Assembly: GCF_003259375.1 (NCBI RefSeq)
Contig: NZ_QLLN01000009.1
Span: 1-64,000 of the forward strand
From: Arenibacter echinorum
GTDB lineage: Bacteria > Bacteroidota > Bacteroidia > Flavobacteriales > Flavobacteriaceae
DNA: 64,000 nt
Direction of reading: 5' to 3'
The translations under genes and the position numbers were made by a program. This document shows positions 1 through 9,341 of the stretch, in pieces (within the stretch, counting starts at the first letter, position 1; every line of letters begins with the position of its first letter). The notes beneath the pieces were generated by a model. It saw only the letters and a list, made by a program, of their open reading frames with translations. It was not told the DNA's origin and searched no databases.

Positions 1-297
1 AAGGTGTTCTGCCCGAGCTTTCTGTTTCTCGAGCAATCTTACCTTTGCTTCTAACTCAAGTATTTTTTGTTCAGGTGTTTTGGCCATAGCATAATAAGGT
101 CGATGTTCCCAATCAAAGTTACCATATTTCTTCAACCATTTGGTCACCGTTGAGTCTCCTTGAATACCATATTTGGCCTTTGCTTGAGCTTTCGTAAGAA
201 GTCCTTGTTCAATTTCTTCAACTAATTGAAGCTTAAAAGAAATGGAGTAATCTTTTTGGGTACGCCTGGTATACCCCATATTTTCTGATGTTTTCAT
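1..297 (-). CDS. IS3-family transposase OrfA, truncated by window edge
   Basis: Reading leftward from an ATG at 297, 99 codons are open and run off the left edge. The protein begins MKTSENMGYTRRTQKDYS and continues with a helix-turn-helix region (FKLQLVEEIEQGLLTKAQAK ... STVTKWLKKYG). It then enters a Leu/Lys/Glu heptad segment (EQKILELEAKVRLLEKQK), the leucine zipper typical of IS3-family OrfA. OrfA binds the element's ends and is normally fused to the DDE integrase OrfB by a programmed -1 frameshift. OrfB would lie beyond the window. The family call is firm; the IS subgroup cannot be set from this fragment. Confidence 0.85.
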   Translation of the reverse strand, partial: MKTSENMGYTRRTQKDYSISFKLQLVEEIEQGLLTKAQAKAKYGIQGDSTVTKWLKKYGNFDWEHRPYYAMAKTPEQKILELEAKVRLLEKQKARAEHL

Positions 298-338
298 TAC
301 ACTAAGTTTTTAGTGTATCACTATTTCAGGACGGGACA
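1..338 (-). mobile_element. End of an IS3-type insertion sequence
   Basis: The OrfA gene starts about 40 nt inside a probable element tip. Read on the minus strand, the tip begins TGTCCCGTCCTGAAATAG at 338 and is followed by TGATACACTAAAAACTTAGTG just before the OrfA ATG. IS3 elements normally begin with 5'-TG, and a short leader before orfA is usual. The opposite end and the target duplication are outside the window, so the exact boundary is inferred. Immediately beyond it lies the terminator of the neighbouring minus-strand gene, so the insertion landed between genes. Confidence 0.6.
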
Positions 339-345
339 AAATAAT

Positions 346-387
346 AAAAAAAGAGGCTGTCCATATTCATGGACGGCCTCTTTTTAG
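346..387 (-). terminator. Intrinsic terminator, A/T-flanked hairpin
   Basis: An AAAAAGAGGC(T)GTCCAT arm pairs with ATGGAC(G)GCCTCTTTTT around a 4-nt ATTC loop. The symmetric A and T tracts make it usable in both directions. It sits 10 nt after the stop of the minus-strand gene at 398-838 and separates it from the insertion sequence. Confidence 0.8.
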
Positions 388-397
388 TTTCTGGTGC

Positions 398-838
398 CTA
401 AAGTCCTATTCTAACACTAGGTGCACTGATCCCAACTCCCGTGCGGATAGTTGTTCCACTGGAATAGCTTCTATAACGATAAGGTTCGTTATGATAATAG
501 TAGAAACTGGCGTGGGTATGGTAATGGTCGCTGTGGTGACAATGTGCATCACAATGACTGCGATGTTCCGCATAGGCATCCCTCTTACCTTTCATATACG
601 CCTTGTACGCCCTTTTATCCCTTTTTTTCAATTGTCGCTCATAATCCTTTTGGGATTCCCAGAATTCTTCCTCCTCTTCTTCTGCCAATTCCTGTGATTG
701 CTCAAATTTTGCATCCTCCTTGGCTCTTTGTTCATAATAAGTAAGTTTTTCCTGTTCGGTGGATTCTACTTCCTGGGCTATTGATCCGACAAAAGAAAAA
801 AGTAGGATCACTATACTTAAAAATTGTAATCTATTCAT
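398..838 (-). CDS. Secreted protein with acidic coiled region and His/Tyr-rich tail
   Basis: 146 residues; not a family I recognise. Residues 1-21 are a signal peptide (LSIVILLFSFVGSIAQ, likely cut after the Ala). Residues about 22-65 are Glu/Gln-rich with a run of glutamates and probably helical. Residues 66-88 are Lys/Arg/Tyr-rich. Residues about 92-125 carry a dense His/Cys/Tyr stretch (HCDAHCHHSDHYHTH then YYYH), and the tail is Gly/Ser-rich. The His/Cys cluster suggests metal binding in the periplasm or at the surface, but this is inference from composition. It is a single-gene unit with its own terminator. A 9-bp inverted repeat (846-854 and 890-898) lies just upstream of the start. Confidence 0.7.
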   Translation of the reverse strand: MNRLQFLSIVILLFSFVGSIAQEVESTEQEKLTYYEQRAKEDAKFEQSQELAEEEEEEFWESQKDYERQLKKRDKRAYKAYMKGKRDAYAEHRSHCDAHCHHSDHYHTHASFYYYHNEPYRYRSYSSGTTIRTGVGISAPSVRIGL

Positions 839-941
839 AACTTAATTGTTTTGTTTAAACTGTGATTTTTTTAATAGCACTGTTTGTATACAAAACAACC
901 AAAAGGAAAATTACCCTACCTCGTTTAGAAAAAAAAGATTT

Positions 942-2753
942 TCAAAAAACCTCCTTCTTGGAATTTGTGGTAAGTACATCCGGATGCATTAACGATTCTG
1001 CCAAACTACCAGTCTTCGGTAGTTCGTACTTGAAATAGAATTTCATAGTATGGATTTTGCTGTCGTAAAAGGCTTTGGAAAAAGCTTGGTCCTCCTCCTG
1101 TAAGTTACGCTGTGCATTTACAGCAATATCGAGCCATAACCATGCTATGACCACGTGACTTAAATATTCCATAAACAAATTGGCATCGGATAAATAACGT
1201 TCGTAATTTCCTTTTTTGGCAAAAGGCATTAGAAAATCCAATACCTCTCTAGTTAATTTAATTTTGTCCCCCAAACTTTTGGCCGATGAGCGCAATTCTT
1301 CAAACTCCATTGCCTCCTCTAGGGTATACAATATTTCCTTTAACAACAATTCCAGGGCTTCTCCATTTTCCATCGGAACCTTACGACCTAATAAATCTTG
1401 GGATTGTATACCCGTAGTACCCTCGTATATGCTAAATATCCTAATGTCACGATAGTATTGCTGAAGTATAAAATCGGAACAGAATCCATATCCGCCCAAC
1501 ACCTGCACCCCATTGCTCACAGATAAAGTTCCTGCCTCGGTGGGATAGGTCTTTACAATAGGAATTATCATTTCCAATAATAGACCGTACTTTTCCTTGG
1601 TTTCGAGGTCCTTGGTGGATTGTATAATATCGTAATACTTGGCGGCCAATAGCACCAAACTCAAAGAACCTTCGGCAATAGCCTTTTGCAATAACAGCAT
1701 GCGTCTTACGTCTGGATGCTCAATTATTAAACACGGTTTTTCATCGGGATCTTTTTTTCCATCGCTGGAAAGTTTTCGTCCCTGGGGTCGTTCCATGGCA
1801 TATTCCAAAGAAGCTTGGTAAGCTGCCATACTTATAGCTGCACCCCCGCGGCCTACACTTATCCTGGCACTGTTCATCATTAAGAACATATATTTAAGCC
1901 CCTTATGCGCCTCCCCTACCAGCCAGCCATGGCAATCGTCCTTGTCACCAAATCCTAGATGGGTCGTAGCATAACCCCGTTGACCCATTTTCTGGAAATC
2001 GGCCACGGTTATCACATCGTTATTTTCTAGACTTCCATCCCCACCTAACCTTAGCTTTGGTACTACAAATAAGGATATGCCCTTTGTTCCAGACGGAGCG
2101 CCTTCTATTCTTGCCAACAATAGGTGGACAACATTTTCTGCATATTGATGATCGCCACCTGAAATGAATATTTTTTGTCCGGATATTTTATAGTAACCAT
2201 CCTGAGTAGGGGTTGCCTTAGTAGTGATATCCGATAAGGAACTACCTGCCTGGGGTTCCGTAAGACACATGGTACCTCCCCAGTCTCCAGACAACATGTT
2301 GGGAACATAGGTTTTCTTTAGGTTGTCGTCGGCGAAATGAACAATCAGCTCTGCAGCCCCTTGGGTCAGTCCTGCATATCCTGGCAGATGATTGTTTGCC
2401 GCCTCCTGAATATAGGCTGAAGCAGTATGGACTATAAAAGGTAACTGCAACCCCCCATCCGCATAATCAAATGGTCCGGAAATAATTCCCATTTCCCCAC
2501 CTTTCTTCATCATTACATCAACCTGCTTATGCACCATTATGGTTCCATCTTTATACATGGCAGGCGTTTCATCCATCTCTTTGAAATAGGGAAATAATTC
2601 ACGGTCGGAAAATTCCTTGATAGCATTTAAAAACAGATCCAAGGAATCCTTGTCATAATCTTGAAACCGTTCTGCTGTTAGCAAATTCTCCACCCCATGT
2701 ACATGGTATAACAAATATTTTAATGTTGCGATATCTACATATTCCTTAGCCAT
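942..2753 (-). CDS. Acyl-CoA dehydrogenase, DmdC/AidB-like long form
   Basis: 603 residues, longer than the roughly 380-residue classical acyl-CoA dehydrogenases. The order is an N-terminal helical domain, a middle beta domain with the flavin/substrate signature MCLTEPQAGSSLSD (about residues 160-175), a C-terminal helical domain containing the catalytic-Glu motif FSIYEGTTGIQSQDLLGRK (about residues 435-455), and a roughly 130-residue C-terminal extension seen in DmdC-type enzymes. It oxidises an acyl-CoA to the 2-enoyl-CoA using FAD. Whether the substrate is a fatty acyl-CoA or 3-methylmercaptopropionyl-CoA cannot be told from sequence, and no other dmd genes are nearby. It is transcribed alone and away from the beta-oxidation operon at 12-18 kb. 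Confidence 0.88.
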   Translation of the reverse strand: MAKEYVDIATLKYLLYHVHGVENLLTAERFQDYDKDSLDLFLNAIKEFSDRELFPYFKEMDETPAMYKDGTIMVHKQVDVMMKKGGEMGIISGPFDYADGGLQLPFIVHTASAYIQEAANNHLPGYAGLTQGAAELIVHFADDNLKKTYVPNMLSGDWGGTMCLTEPQAGSSLSDITTKATPTQDGYYKISGQKIFISGGDHQYAENVVHLLLARIEGAPSGTKGISLFVVPKLRLGGDGSLENNDVITVADFQKMGQRGYATTHLGFGDKDDCHGWLVGEAHKGLKYMFLMMNSARISVGRGGAAISMAAYQASLEYAMERPQGRKLSSDGKKDPDEKPCLIIEHPDVRRMLLLQKAIAEGSLSLVLLAAKYYDIIQSTKDLETKEKYGLLLEMIIPIVKTYPTEAGTLSVSNGVQVLGGYGFCSDFILQQYYRDIRIFSIYEGTTGIQSQDLLGRKVPMENGEALELLLKEILYTLEEAMEFEELRSSAKSLGDKIKLTREVLDFLMPFAKKGNYERYLSDANLFMEYLSHVVIAWLWLDIAVNAQRNLQEEDQAFSKAFYDSKIHTMKFYFKYELPKTGSLAESLMHPDVLTTNSKKEVF

Positions 2754-2950
2754 GGTATTTATATTTAGTATTTATTGGTATTATATTCCCAAGATACAAT
2801 TTACTCTTCTAATTGAGGCCCCTAGTAAAAAAATGAAGTTATTTGGGCAGTATGGGAGCTAAAAAAACTTGAATCTACTATTCTGCTCTCCCACGTCAAA
2901 AAGCAATCATAAGTTCCTTACCTTTAATTTTTATCGGGTTTAGGAAAAGA

Positions 2951-3817
2951 ATGAACAACGAGCAGTCGGCAATAAAGACCACTTATTTCAGCATAGCTGG
3001 GAATATTGCTTTGGCCGTAATTAAAGGTTTGGCAGGTTTTTTTGGCAATTCCTACGCTTTAATAGCCGATGCCATAGAATCCACAACCGATATTTTTTCC
3101 TCCCTCTTGGTTCTGTTTGGACTTAAATACGCAAAAAGACCGGCAGACGAAAATCACCCCTACGGACATGGTAAGATTGAACCCCTTATTACTTTTTTGG
3201 TAGTAGGGTTTTTAATTACCTCGGCCACAATTATAGCCTATGAAAGTATTATGAACATTTTAACCCCACACAAAACACCAAAATCCTGGACACTATTGGT
3301 TCTGGGTGGCATTATTTTGTGGAAAGAGATTTCATATAGGGTAGTCTTAAAAATGAGTATCCAAACCAACAGTTCCTCCTTAAAAGCAGATGCATGGCAT
3401 CATAGAAGCGATGCCATCACCTCCATTATGGCCTTCATAGGCATATCCATTGCCTTGATCTTTGGCAAAGGTTATGAAACGGCCGATGATTGGGCTGCCT
3501 TGGCGGCCTCATTTTTTATTTTTTATAATGGATATCTGATCTTTAGACCTGCCCTTGGAGAGATAATGGATGAGCATTTATACGATGACCTTATTGATGA
3601 AATTCGAGATGTTTCCTCAACTGTTGATGGTATATTGGGAACTGAAAAATGTTTTGTTCGGAAGGCAGGCACAAAATATCATATCGATCTTCATGCCCAA
3701 GTAAACGGCAGTATTAGTGTAAAAGAAGGGCATGACCTGTCCCATAGACTAAAGGACAGGCTCCGCAGGGATATACCCAACATTGGGCATGTATTGATTC
3801 ATATAGAACCAAAATAA
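2951..3817 (+). CDS. Cation diffusion facilitator (CDF) metal efflux transporter
   Basis: 288 residues. Five to six membrane helices occupy about residues 12-205, followed by a cytosolic ferredoxin-like C-terminal domain of about 80 residues ending HVLIHIEPK, typical of CDF dimerisation domains. The metal-site pairs are visible: DAIESTTD in helix 2 (about residues 39-46) and HHRSDAITS in helix 5 (about residues 149-157). The H/D pairing is the form associated with Zn(II), with Fe or Co also possible. These antiporters export metal ions in exchange for protons across the inner membrane. It is single and divergent from the preceding acyl-CoA dehydrogenase. Confidence 0.9.
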   Translation: MNNEQSAIKTTYFSIAGNIALAVIKGLAGFFGNSYALIADAIESTTDIFSSLLVLFGLKYAKRPADENHPYGHGKIEPLITFLVVGFLITSATIIAYESIMNILTPHKTPKSWTLLVLGGIILWKEISYRVVLKMSIQTNSSSLKADAWHHRSDAITSIMAFIGISIALIFGKGYETADDWAALAASFFIFYNGYLIFRPALGEIMDEHLYDDLIDEIRDVSSTVDGILGTEKCFVRKAGTKYHIDLHAQVNGSISVKEGHDLSHRLKDRLRRDIPNIGHVLIHIEPK

Positions 3818-3919
3818 ATAATTAAGCAGGCTATGTTCTAAAATAGACCTCATACAGAAATTAACAATTGTTGTCCAAAACTGTTAACTATTCTAATGAA
3901 AAATTACACATTAAAACCG

Positions 3920-3927
3920 TAAATTTG
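3920..3927 (+). promoter_or_regulatory. -7 promoter box of purL
   Basis: TAAATTTG matches the Bacteroidota -7 consensus TAnnTTTG, 33 nt before the purL ATG. No TTG was found at the expected -33 spacing, so only the -7 element is supported. Confidence 0.5.
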
Positions 3928-3959
3928 CACCTTTCTCAACCTTACAATTTACATATTAG

Positions 3960-6900
3960 ATGATTCATTTCTTTGGAGACCTTAGCACTAAGATATTTGC
4001 GGTACAAACCAAAAACGACCTGACCCAAGAAGATAGCGTAAAACTTACGTGGTTGTTCGGCAACCAACCCAAGTTAAACGCGGCGTCATTGGACGCCTTT
4101 TTTGTTGGTCCCAGGGCAGCCATGATCACCCCTTGGAGCACCAATGCTACAGAGATAACCCAAAATATGGGGATTTCGGGTATTATTAGAATTGAGGAGT
4201 TTATTGCAGTAGACCAGGATGAAAAAGGGTTCGACCCCATGCTTTCCCAAAAATATAGTGGCCTTTCGCAGGATATTTTTAAGGTTGATGTAATGCCGGC
4301 GCCTATACTGGAAATATTGGATATTGCCCAATATAATGAACAGGAAGGATTGGCTCTGAGTGATGAAGAAGTAGCCTATCTACAACAAGTTTCCGATAAA
4401 ATTGGCCGCAAACTTACAGATTCCGAAGTGTTTGGCTTTAGTCAAGTGAACTCTGAACATTGTAGGCATAAAATTTTTAATGGGACTTTTGTCATCGACG
4501 GAGTAGAAAAACCGTCATCACTTTTTAAGCTTATTAAAAAGACATCCCAGGAACATCCAGGGGATATCGTATCGGCATATAAGGATAATGTGGCCTTTCT
4601 AAAAGGGCCCAAAGTGGTGCAGTTTGCTCCCAAAAGTGCTGACAAACCAGATTTTTACCAAGAAAAACCGTTTGAATCGGTAATATCTTTAAAGGCTGAA
4701 ACCCATAACTTCCCAACCACAGTAGAGCCTTTTAATGGCGCAGCCACTGGGGCTGGTGGAGAAATTAGGGACCGTTTGGCAGGAGGTAAAGGTTCCTTGC
4801 CCTTGGCAGGAACTGCGGTTTACATGACCGCCTATTCCCGTCTGGAAGAAAACAGGCCTTGGGAAAAGGGAATGCCAGAAAGGAATTGGTTATACCAGAC
4901 CCCTATGGATATTTTAATAAAGGCATCCAACGGAGCTTCCGATTTTGGAAACAAATTTGGTCAACCCCTAATTGCCGGATCCGTACTTACTTTTGAACAT
5001 GATGAAGCCAGTGAAAACCCTGGAACTGCCCAAGGTAGAAAATTAGGATACGACAAGGTAATTATGCAGGCCGGGGGTATTGGCTATGGAAAGGCTGAAC
5101 AGGCAATAAAAGATATTCCCAAAACGGGCGATAAAATCGTGATCCTTGGAGGCGACAACTACCGTATTGGTATGGGCGGCGCTGCCGTATCCAGTGCCGA
5201 TACTGGAGAATTTGGAGCAACTATAGAACTGAACGCCATTCAGCGTTCCAACCCTGAAATGCAAAAAAGGGCTGCAAACGCCATACGAGGAATGGTAGAG
5301 AGCGACCATAACCCTATCGTATCCATACACGATCATGGTGCAGGTGGACATTTAAATTGTCTGTCCGAATTGGTCGAGGATACGGGAGGAAAAATAGATT
5401 TGGATAAATTACCTATTGGAGACCCTACTCTATCGGCCAAAGAAACCATTGGGAACGAATCCCAAGAACGTATGGGCTTGGTCATCGGAAAAAAAGACGT
5501 TGATATGCTGCACCGAATTGCAGATAGGGAACGATCACCCATGTATGAGGTTGGTGATGTTACGGGAGACAACCGCTTTACATTTAAATCTGCCACAACG
5601 GGAGAAAGTCCAATGGACTTGGAACTATCAGATATGTTTGGGAGTTCTCCTAAAACTGTAATGAACGATTCCACAATAAAAAGAAAATATACGGCCCCAT
5701 CCTATTCCCTGGAACACTTCCATGATTATTTGGACCAGGTACTGCAATTGGAAGCAGTAGCCGCCAAAGATTGGCTTACGAATAAGGTTGACCGTTGTGT
5801 AGGCGGAAAGGTAGCCAAACAGCAATGTGCAGGTCCTCTACAGTTACCCTTGAACAATTGTGGCGTTATGGCGTTGGATTATAAAGGGAAGGAAGGAATT
5901 GCCACCTCCATTGGCCACTCCCCTATTTCAGGATTGATCGACCCCGCTGCTGGAAGTAAAAATAGTATCGCGGAAGCCTTGACCAATATTGTTTGGGCAC
6001 CTTTAAAAAATGGTTTGGACTCGGTTTCACTTTCCGCCAACTGGATGTGGCCCTGTAAAAATCCCGGGGAGGACGCAAGACTATATGAGGCGGTGCAGGC
6101 CATTTCAGATTTTGCAATCGAGCTTGGAATAAATGTCCCAACCGGAAAGGACTCCCTGTCCATGAAACAACGCTACAAGGACGCAGAAGTTATAGCTCCG
6201 GGAACCGTTATCATTTCCGCTGCCGGAAACTGTACCGATATTACCAAGGTGGTAGAGCCCGTATTACAAAAAAATGGCGGGGAAATCTACTACATCAATT
6301 TATCTCAAGATTCTTATAAATTGGGAGGATCTTCCTTTGGACAAATTTTAAACACCATTGGTGATGCTGCCCCCACTATAAATAATGCCGAAAATTTTAA
6401 GACCGTATTCAATACTTTCCAAGAATTAATTATTGACGGAAAAATTCTGGCCGGTCACGACGTGGCGTCGGGCGGATTGATTACGACGCTTTTGGAACTT
6501 TGTTTTGCCGACCTTGATTTGGGTGCTACATTGGACTTGACAAACATAGGTGAAGCCGATACCATCAAATTATTGTTTTCAGAAAATGCGGGAATTGTTT
6601 TTCAAGCTAAGGACAGCTCGGTAGAAAAAGTATTGGCCAATGCAGGAATTGAGCATTTCAAAATTGGATCGGTAAGCGCAACACCTACCCTGACCATAAA
6701 AAATCAGGGGATGGAAATGGGATTGAACATCAATTCCCTACGTGACAACTGGTTTAAAACATCCTATCTATTGGACCGAAGGCAAACGGCCAACAACTTG
6801 GCCAAAGAGCGCTATAACAATTACAAAAATCAGCCATTAAACTATACTTTCCCAGCTCATTTTGACGGAAAGTTGCCTGCGAAGGCCAATGCGCGACCAA

Positions 6901-7646
6901 AGGCGGCCATACTGCGTGAAAAAGGCAGTAACTCGGAACGCGAAATGGCCAATGCCATGTACCTGGCCGGTTTTGATGTTAAGGATGTTCATATGACCGA
7001 CCTAATATCCGGAAGGGAGACTTTGGAAGATATTCAATTTATAGGTGCCGTGGGTGGATTCTCTAACTCCGATGTATTGGGAAGCGCCAAAGGTTGGGCA
7101 GGAGCCTTTAAATACAACGAAAAAGCCAATACTGCATTAAAGAATTTCTTTGCCAGACCCGATACCCTTTCCATAGGTATTTGTAACGGTTGTCAGCTAT
7201 TCATGGAATTAGAATTGATTAATCCTGAGCACACCGAACACGGAAAAATGACCTTTAATGATTCCCATAAACACGAAAGCGGATTTACTTCCGTGGTTGT
7301 TCAAAAGAACAATTCCGTTATGCTCTCAAGTTTGGAAGGAGCCAATTTAGGGGTTTGGATTTCCCATGGGGAAGGAAAATTTAAATTACCCTTGTCCAAA
7401 GATAATTACAATATTGTGGCCAATTATGGTTACGCAGCTTATCCGGCGAACCCCAATGGCAGTGATTTCAATACAGCCATGCTATGTGATGCCTCAGGGC
7501 GACATCTGGTGACTATGCCACACATAGAGCGTTCCATTTTCCAGTGGAATTGGGCACATTACCCTGCGGGCAGAAAGGATGAGGTTTCACCATGGTTGGA
7601 GGCATTTGTCAACGCCAGAAAATGGCTGGAGACCCATAAGGATTAA
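3960..7646 (+). CDS. purL: Phosphoribosylformylglycinamidine synthase, large single-chain PurL
   Basis: 1228 residues, in line with the roughly 1300-residue PurL of proteobacteria rather than the split PurS/PurL/PurQ system. It converts FGAR, glutamine and ATP to FGAM in purine synthesis. Order: N-terminal PurS-like domain; linker with the conserved FGFSQVNSEHCRHKIFNG block (about residues 158-175); two AIR-synthase-like ATP-binding halves (GAATGAGGEIRDRLAGG and SGGLITTLLELCFADLD are recognisable); and a C-terminal class I glutamine amidotransferase with the nucleophile motif GICNGCQLF (Cys about residue 1075) and the late HIERSIFQWNWAHYP segment. All landmark blocks are intact. The next gene begins 2 nt after the stop. 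Confidence 0.98.
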   Translation: MIHFFGDLSTKIFAVQTKNDLTQEDSVKLTWLFGNQPKLNAASLDAFFVGPRAAMITPWSTNATEITQNMGISGIIRIEEFIAVDQDEKGFDPMLSQKYSGLSQDIFKVDVMPAPILEILDIAQYNEQEGLALSDEEVAYLQQVSDKIGRKLTDSEVFGFSQVNSEHCRHKIFNGTFVIDGVEKPSSLFKLIKKTSQEHPGDIVSAYKDNVAFLKGPKVVQFAPKSADKPDFYQEKPFESVISLKAETHNFPTTVEPFNGAATGAGGEIRDRLAGGKGSLPLAGTAVYMTAYSRLEENRPWEKGMPERNWLYQTPMDILIKASNGASDFGNKFGQPLIAGSVLTFEHDEASENPGTAQGRKLGYDKVIMQAGGIGYGKAEQAIKDIPKTGDKIVILGGDNYRIGMGGAAVSSADTGEFGATIELNAIQRSNPEMQKRAANAIRGMVESDHNPIVSIHDHGAGGHLNCLSELVEDTGGKIDLDKLPIGDPTLSAKETIGNESQERMGLVIGKKDVDMLHRIADRERSPMYEVGDVTGDNRFTFKSATTGESPMDLELSDMFGSSPKTVMNDSTIKRKYTAPSYSLEHFHDYLDQVLQLEAVAAKDWLTNKVDRCVGGKVAKQQCAGPLQLPLNNCGVMALDYKGKEGIATSIGHSPISGLIDPAAGSKNSIAEALTNIVWAPLKNGLDSVSLSANWMWPCKNPGEDARLYEAVQAISDFAIELGINVPTGKDSLSMKQRYKDAEVIAPGTVIISAAGNCTDITKVVEPVLQKNGGEIYYINLSQDSYKLGGSSFGQILNTIGDAAPTINNAENFKTVFNTFQELIIDGKILAGHDVASGGLITTLLELCFADLDLGATLDLTNIGEADTIKLLFSENAGIVFQAKDSSVEKVLANAGIEHFKIGSVSATPTLTIKNQGMEMGLNINSLRDNWFKTSYLLDRRQTANNLAKERYNNYKNQPLNYTFPAHFDGKLPAKANARPKAAILREKGSNSEREMANAMYLAGFDVKDVHMTDLISGRETLEDIQFIGAVGGFSNSDVLGSAKGWAGAFKYNEKANTALKNFFARPDTLSIGICNGCQLFMELELINPEHTEHGKMTFNDSHKHESGFTSVVVQKNNSVMLSSLEGANLGVWISHGEGKFKLPLSKDNYNIVANYGYAAYPANPNGSDFNTAMLCDASGRHLVTMPHIERSIFQWNWAHYPAGRKDEVSPWLEAFVNARKWLETHKD

Positions 7647-7648
7647 TT

Positions 7649-8101
7649 ATGACCTTTAGACAAGCTACCAAGGAAGACCTTCCGGCGATAATAGAAATGA
7701 TAGCCAATGATACCTTGGGCCAATTAAGGGAGAGATATGAGGATCCGCTTCCCAAAGAGTATTATAATGCTTTTGAAAGAATTGATGGTGACAGGAATCA
7801 GGAACTGATGGTTATAGAGAATTCTGAGCGCGAAGTGGTAGGGTCTTTTCAATTGAGTTTTCTCCAATACCTCACCTATGTAGGCGGCATCCGCTGTCTT
7901 GTAGAAAATGTGCATGTAAGGGAGGATCAAACGGGCAAGGGAATAGGCAAACAAATGTTTCAATGGATTATTGAAAGAGCAAAGGAAAAAGGCGTTCACC
8001 TTATACAGCTAACATCCAACAAACTACGGCCCAATGCTATTCGGTTTTATGAAGGCATCGGATTCAAAGCTACCCACGAAGGATTTAAACTTCACCTATA
8101 A
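7649..8101 (+). CDS. GNAT-family N-acetyltransferase
   Basis: 150 residues, a single GNAT domain. The acetyl-CoA pyrophosphate loop appears as VREDQTGKGIGKQMFQW (about residues 89-105), equivalent to the R/Q-x-x-G-x-G/A motif. The C-terminal strand-helix RPNAIRFYEGIGFKATHEGFKL is characteristic of motif B. It probably acetylates an amine on a small molecule or protein N-terminus; the substrate is unknown. The start lies 2 nt after the purL stop, so it is almost certainly cotranscribed with purL. That pairing suggests convenience rather than a role in purine synthesis. Confidence 0.88.
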   Translation: MTFRQATKEDLPAIIEMIANDTLGQLRERYEDPLPKEYYNAFERIDGDRNQELMVIENSEREVVGSFQLSFLQYLTYVGGIRCLVENVHVREDQTGKGIGKQMFQWIIERAKEKGVHLIQLTSNKLRPNAIRFYEGIGFKATHEGFKLHL

Positions 8102-8112
8102 GTCCAAAAATT

Positions 8113-8185
8113 AAAATCCCTTGAATAGAAGTTTGACTTTTATGCCATATTAGCATTTAATCTCAACTCCTTTTCAAGGGATTTT
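8113..8185. terminator. Long-loop inverted repeat between convergent genes
   Basis: AAAATCCCTTGAA at 8113-8125 and TTCAAGGGATTTT at 8173-8185 are a perfect 13-bp inverted repeat with A and T tracts on the outside, which suits a two-way terminator. The loop is unusually long at 47 nt. A second small hairpin, CTAGGC-aaa-GCCTAG, lies at about 8208-8222, just before the convergent stop codon. Confidence 0.5.
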
Positions 8186-8231
8186 TATAATATATAATTG
8201 TTATTCCTCTAGGCAAAGCCTAGGATAATGT

Positions 8232-9341
8232 TTATTTCTTGGAATAATCCGCATGTATTGCCTTATCAAAAGCCTCCCAATGCTCTGGCTTCATTCTTTC
8301 GGGGGTAAAAAGGCATATGCCAGCTGCTCCGTTCTCCATAGAAGTTCTTATGGCTGTTTCTATTTCCGAAGGCAATAATCCGTGATTTTCAGGGTCGTTT
8401 TCCTTTGTTTTGTTCTCCGGGTTCGGACATATGAAAAGTCCACTGTAAATGGGCTTTTCTCCCTTTACGGATTCCACTTCCTCCTTGGTTATTTCCCCAA
8501 CCCATTCAGGACTCTTTAGGTAAAAGTCGTTGTAATTCATAGGATAAAAGGCATCCAAGTCCCATTTGTTCCATTCCTGTCTAACCATTTTCATTGCATT
8601 GCTAGGCCCAGGAAAAACAGCTGCATTTATTTTTTTGCCCTTGTCATGTACTACCTTGGCCAAACGATTTACAATGCTGGTGATTAAATCATATCTAAAC
8701 TGCTTCCATTCCTGAACTTTGGAAGGATCTTCGACCTCCTTTATGTCTATTCCGGATTGTTCTTTAAAATCAGCTACACATTTATCACAATAGCAATAAT
8801 CGGCAACTGGATATTCCTCGTTCATCACTAGCCCGTATTTATCCCAAAGGCCTTCTGCCAATATTACATCCGGGAAACGGATATAATCCAAATGTATCCC
8901 GTCCACTTCTTCCACAGCTGCAATATTCCCGTACAGTTCAGACAAAAAAGTGAATGAGCCCTCCTTATTGGGACAAAGAAATTTGTAATATGAAACATAT
9001 ACCGGTTTATCAAAAGCTGATTCCCCATTTCGGTTGATTGCATAAAGATCCTGAGGTAATTTAGGATTGTCTCCCTGCACCATTGTGGGCACCCAAGTAT
9101 GGAATTCCATTCCCGCGTCCTTTACCAATTTACCAACCCGCTTATAGGTTTCCGGATTATGTCCACCATTATACATTAGTCCATCAATCCCCTTCTCCTT
9201 ATAATTTTTAAAAGTTGCTATCAATTCTTGATCTGTAGCCTCTCCAGGACCACCGGTCCATGCATAAACAGGGATTTTGGATTTTTCGGCACAGGAAATC
9301 ATGGTAAAAATAACTACTGCCGTTACAAAAAGCTTTTTCAT
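8232..9341 (-). CDS. Lipoprotein with glycoside-hydrolase-like TIM barrel (GHL10/DUF4015-like)
   Basis: 369 residues. The N-terminus MKKLFVTAVVIFTMISC has a lipobox with Cys at about residue 17, so it is a lipoprotein. The rest reads as one (beta/alpha)8 barrel: IPVYAWTGG (strand 1), GIDGLMYNGGH, FHTWVPTM, DGIHLDYIRFPD (about residues 147-158; this Asp/Tyr/Arg block is typical of GHL10/DUF4015 barrels), INAAVFPGPSN, DAFYPMNYND and GAAGICLFTPERM. A CYCDKC cysteine cluster lies around residue 185. It likely acts on a polysaccharide or glycoconjugate; the substrate is unknown. It is a single gene, and an inverted repeat upstream (9385-9426) may be its operator. Confidence 0.75.
   Translation of the reverse strand: MKKLFVTAVVIFTMISCAEKSKIPVYAWTGGPGEATDQELIATFKNYKEKGIDGLMYNGGHNPETYKRVGKLVKDAGMEFHTWVPTMVQGDNPKLPQDLYAINRNGESAFDKPVYVSYYKFLCPNKEGSFTFLSELYGNIAAVEEVDGIHLDYIRFPDVILAEGLWDKYGLVMNEEYPVADYCYCDKCVADFKEQSGIDIKEVEDPSKVQEWKQFRYDLITSIVNRLAKVVHDKGKKINAAVFPGPSNAMKMVRQEWNKWDLDAFYPMNYNDFYLKSPEWVGEITKEEVESVKGEKPIYSGLFICPNPENKTKENDPENHGLLPSEIETAIRTSMENGAAGICLFTPERMKPEHWEAFDKAIHADYSKK

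Noticed and set aside
451-744. 97-codon plus-strand frame opposite the His-rich secreted protein gene
   Set aside because: It lies fully antisense to a gene with a clear signal peptide and terminator and shows no features of its own.
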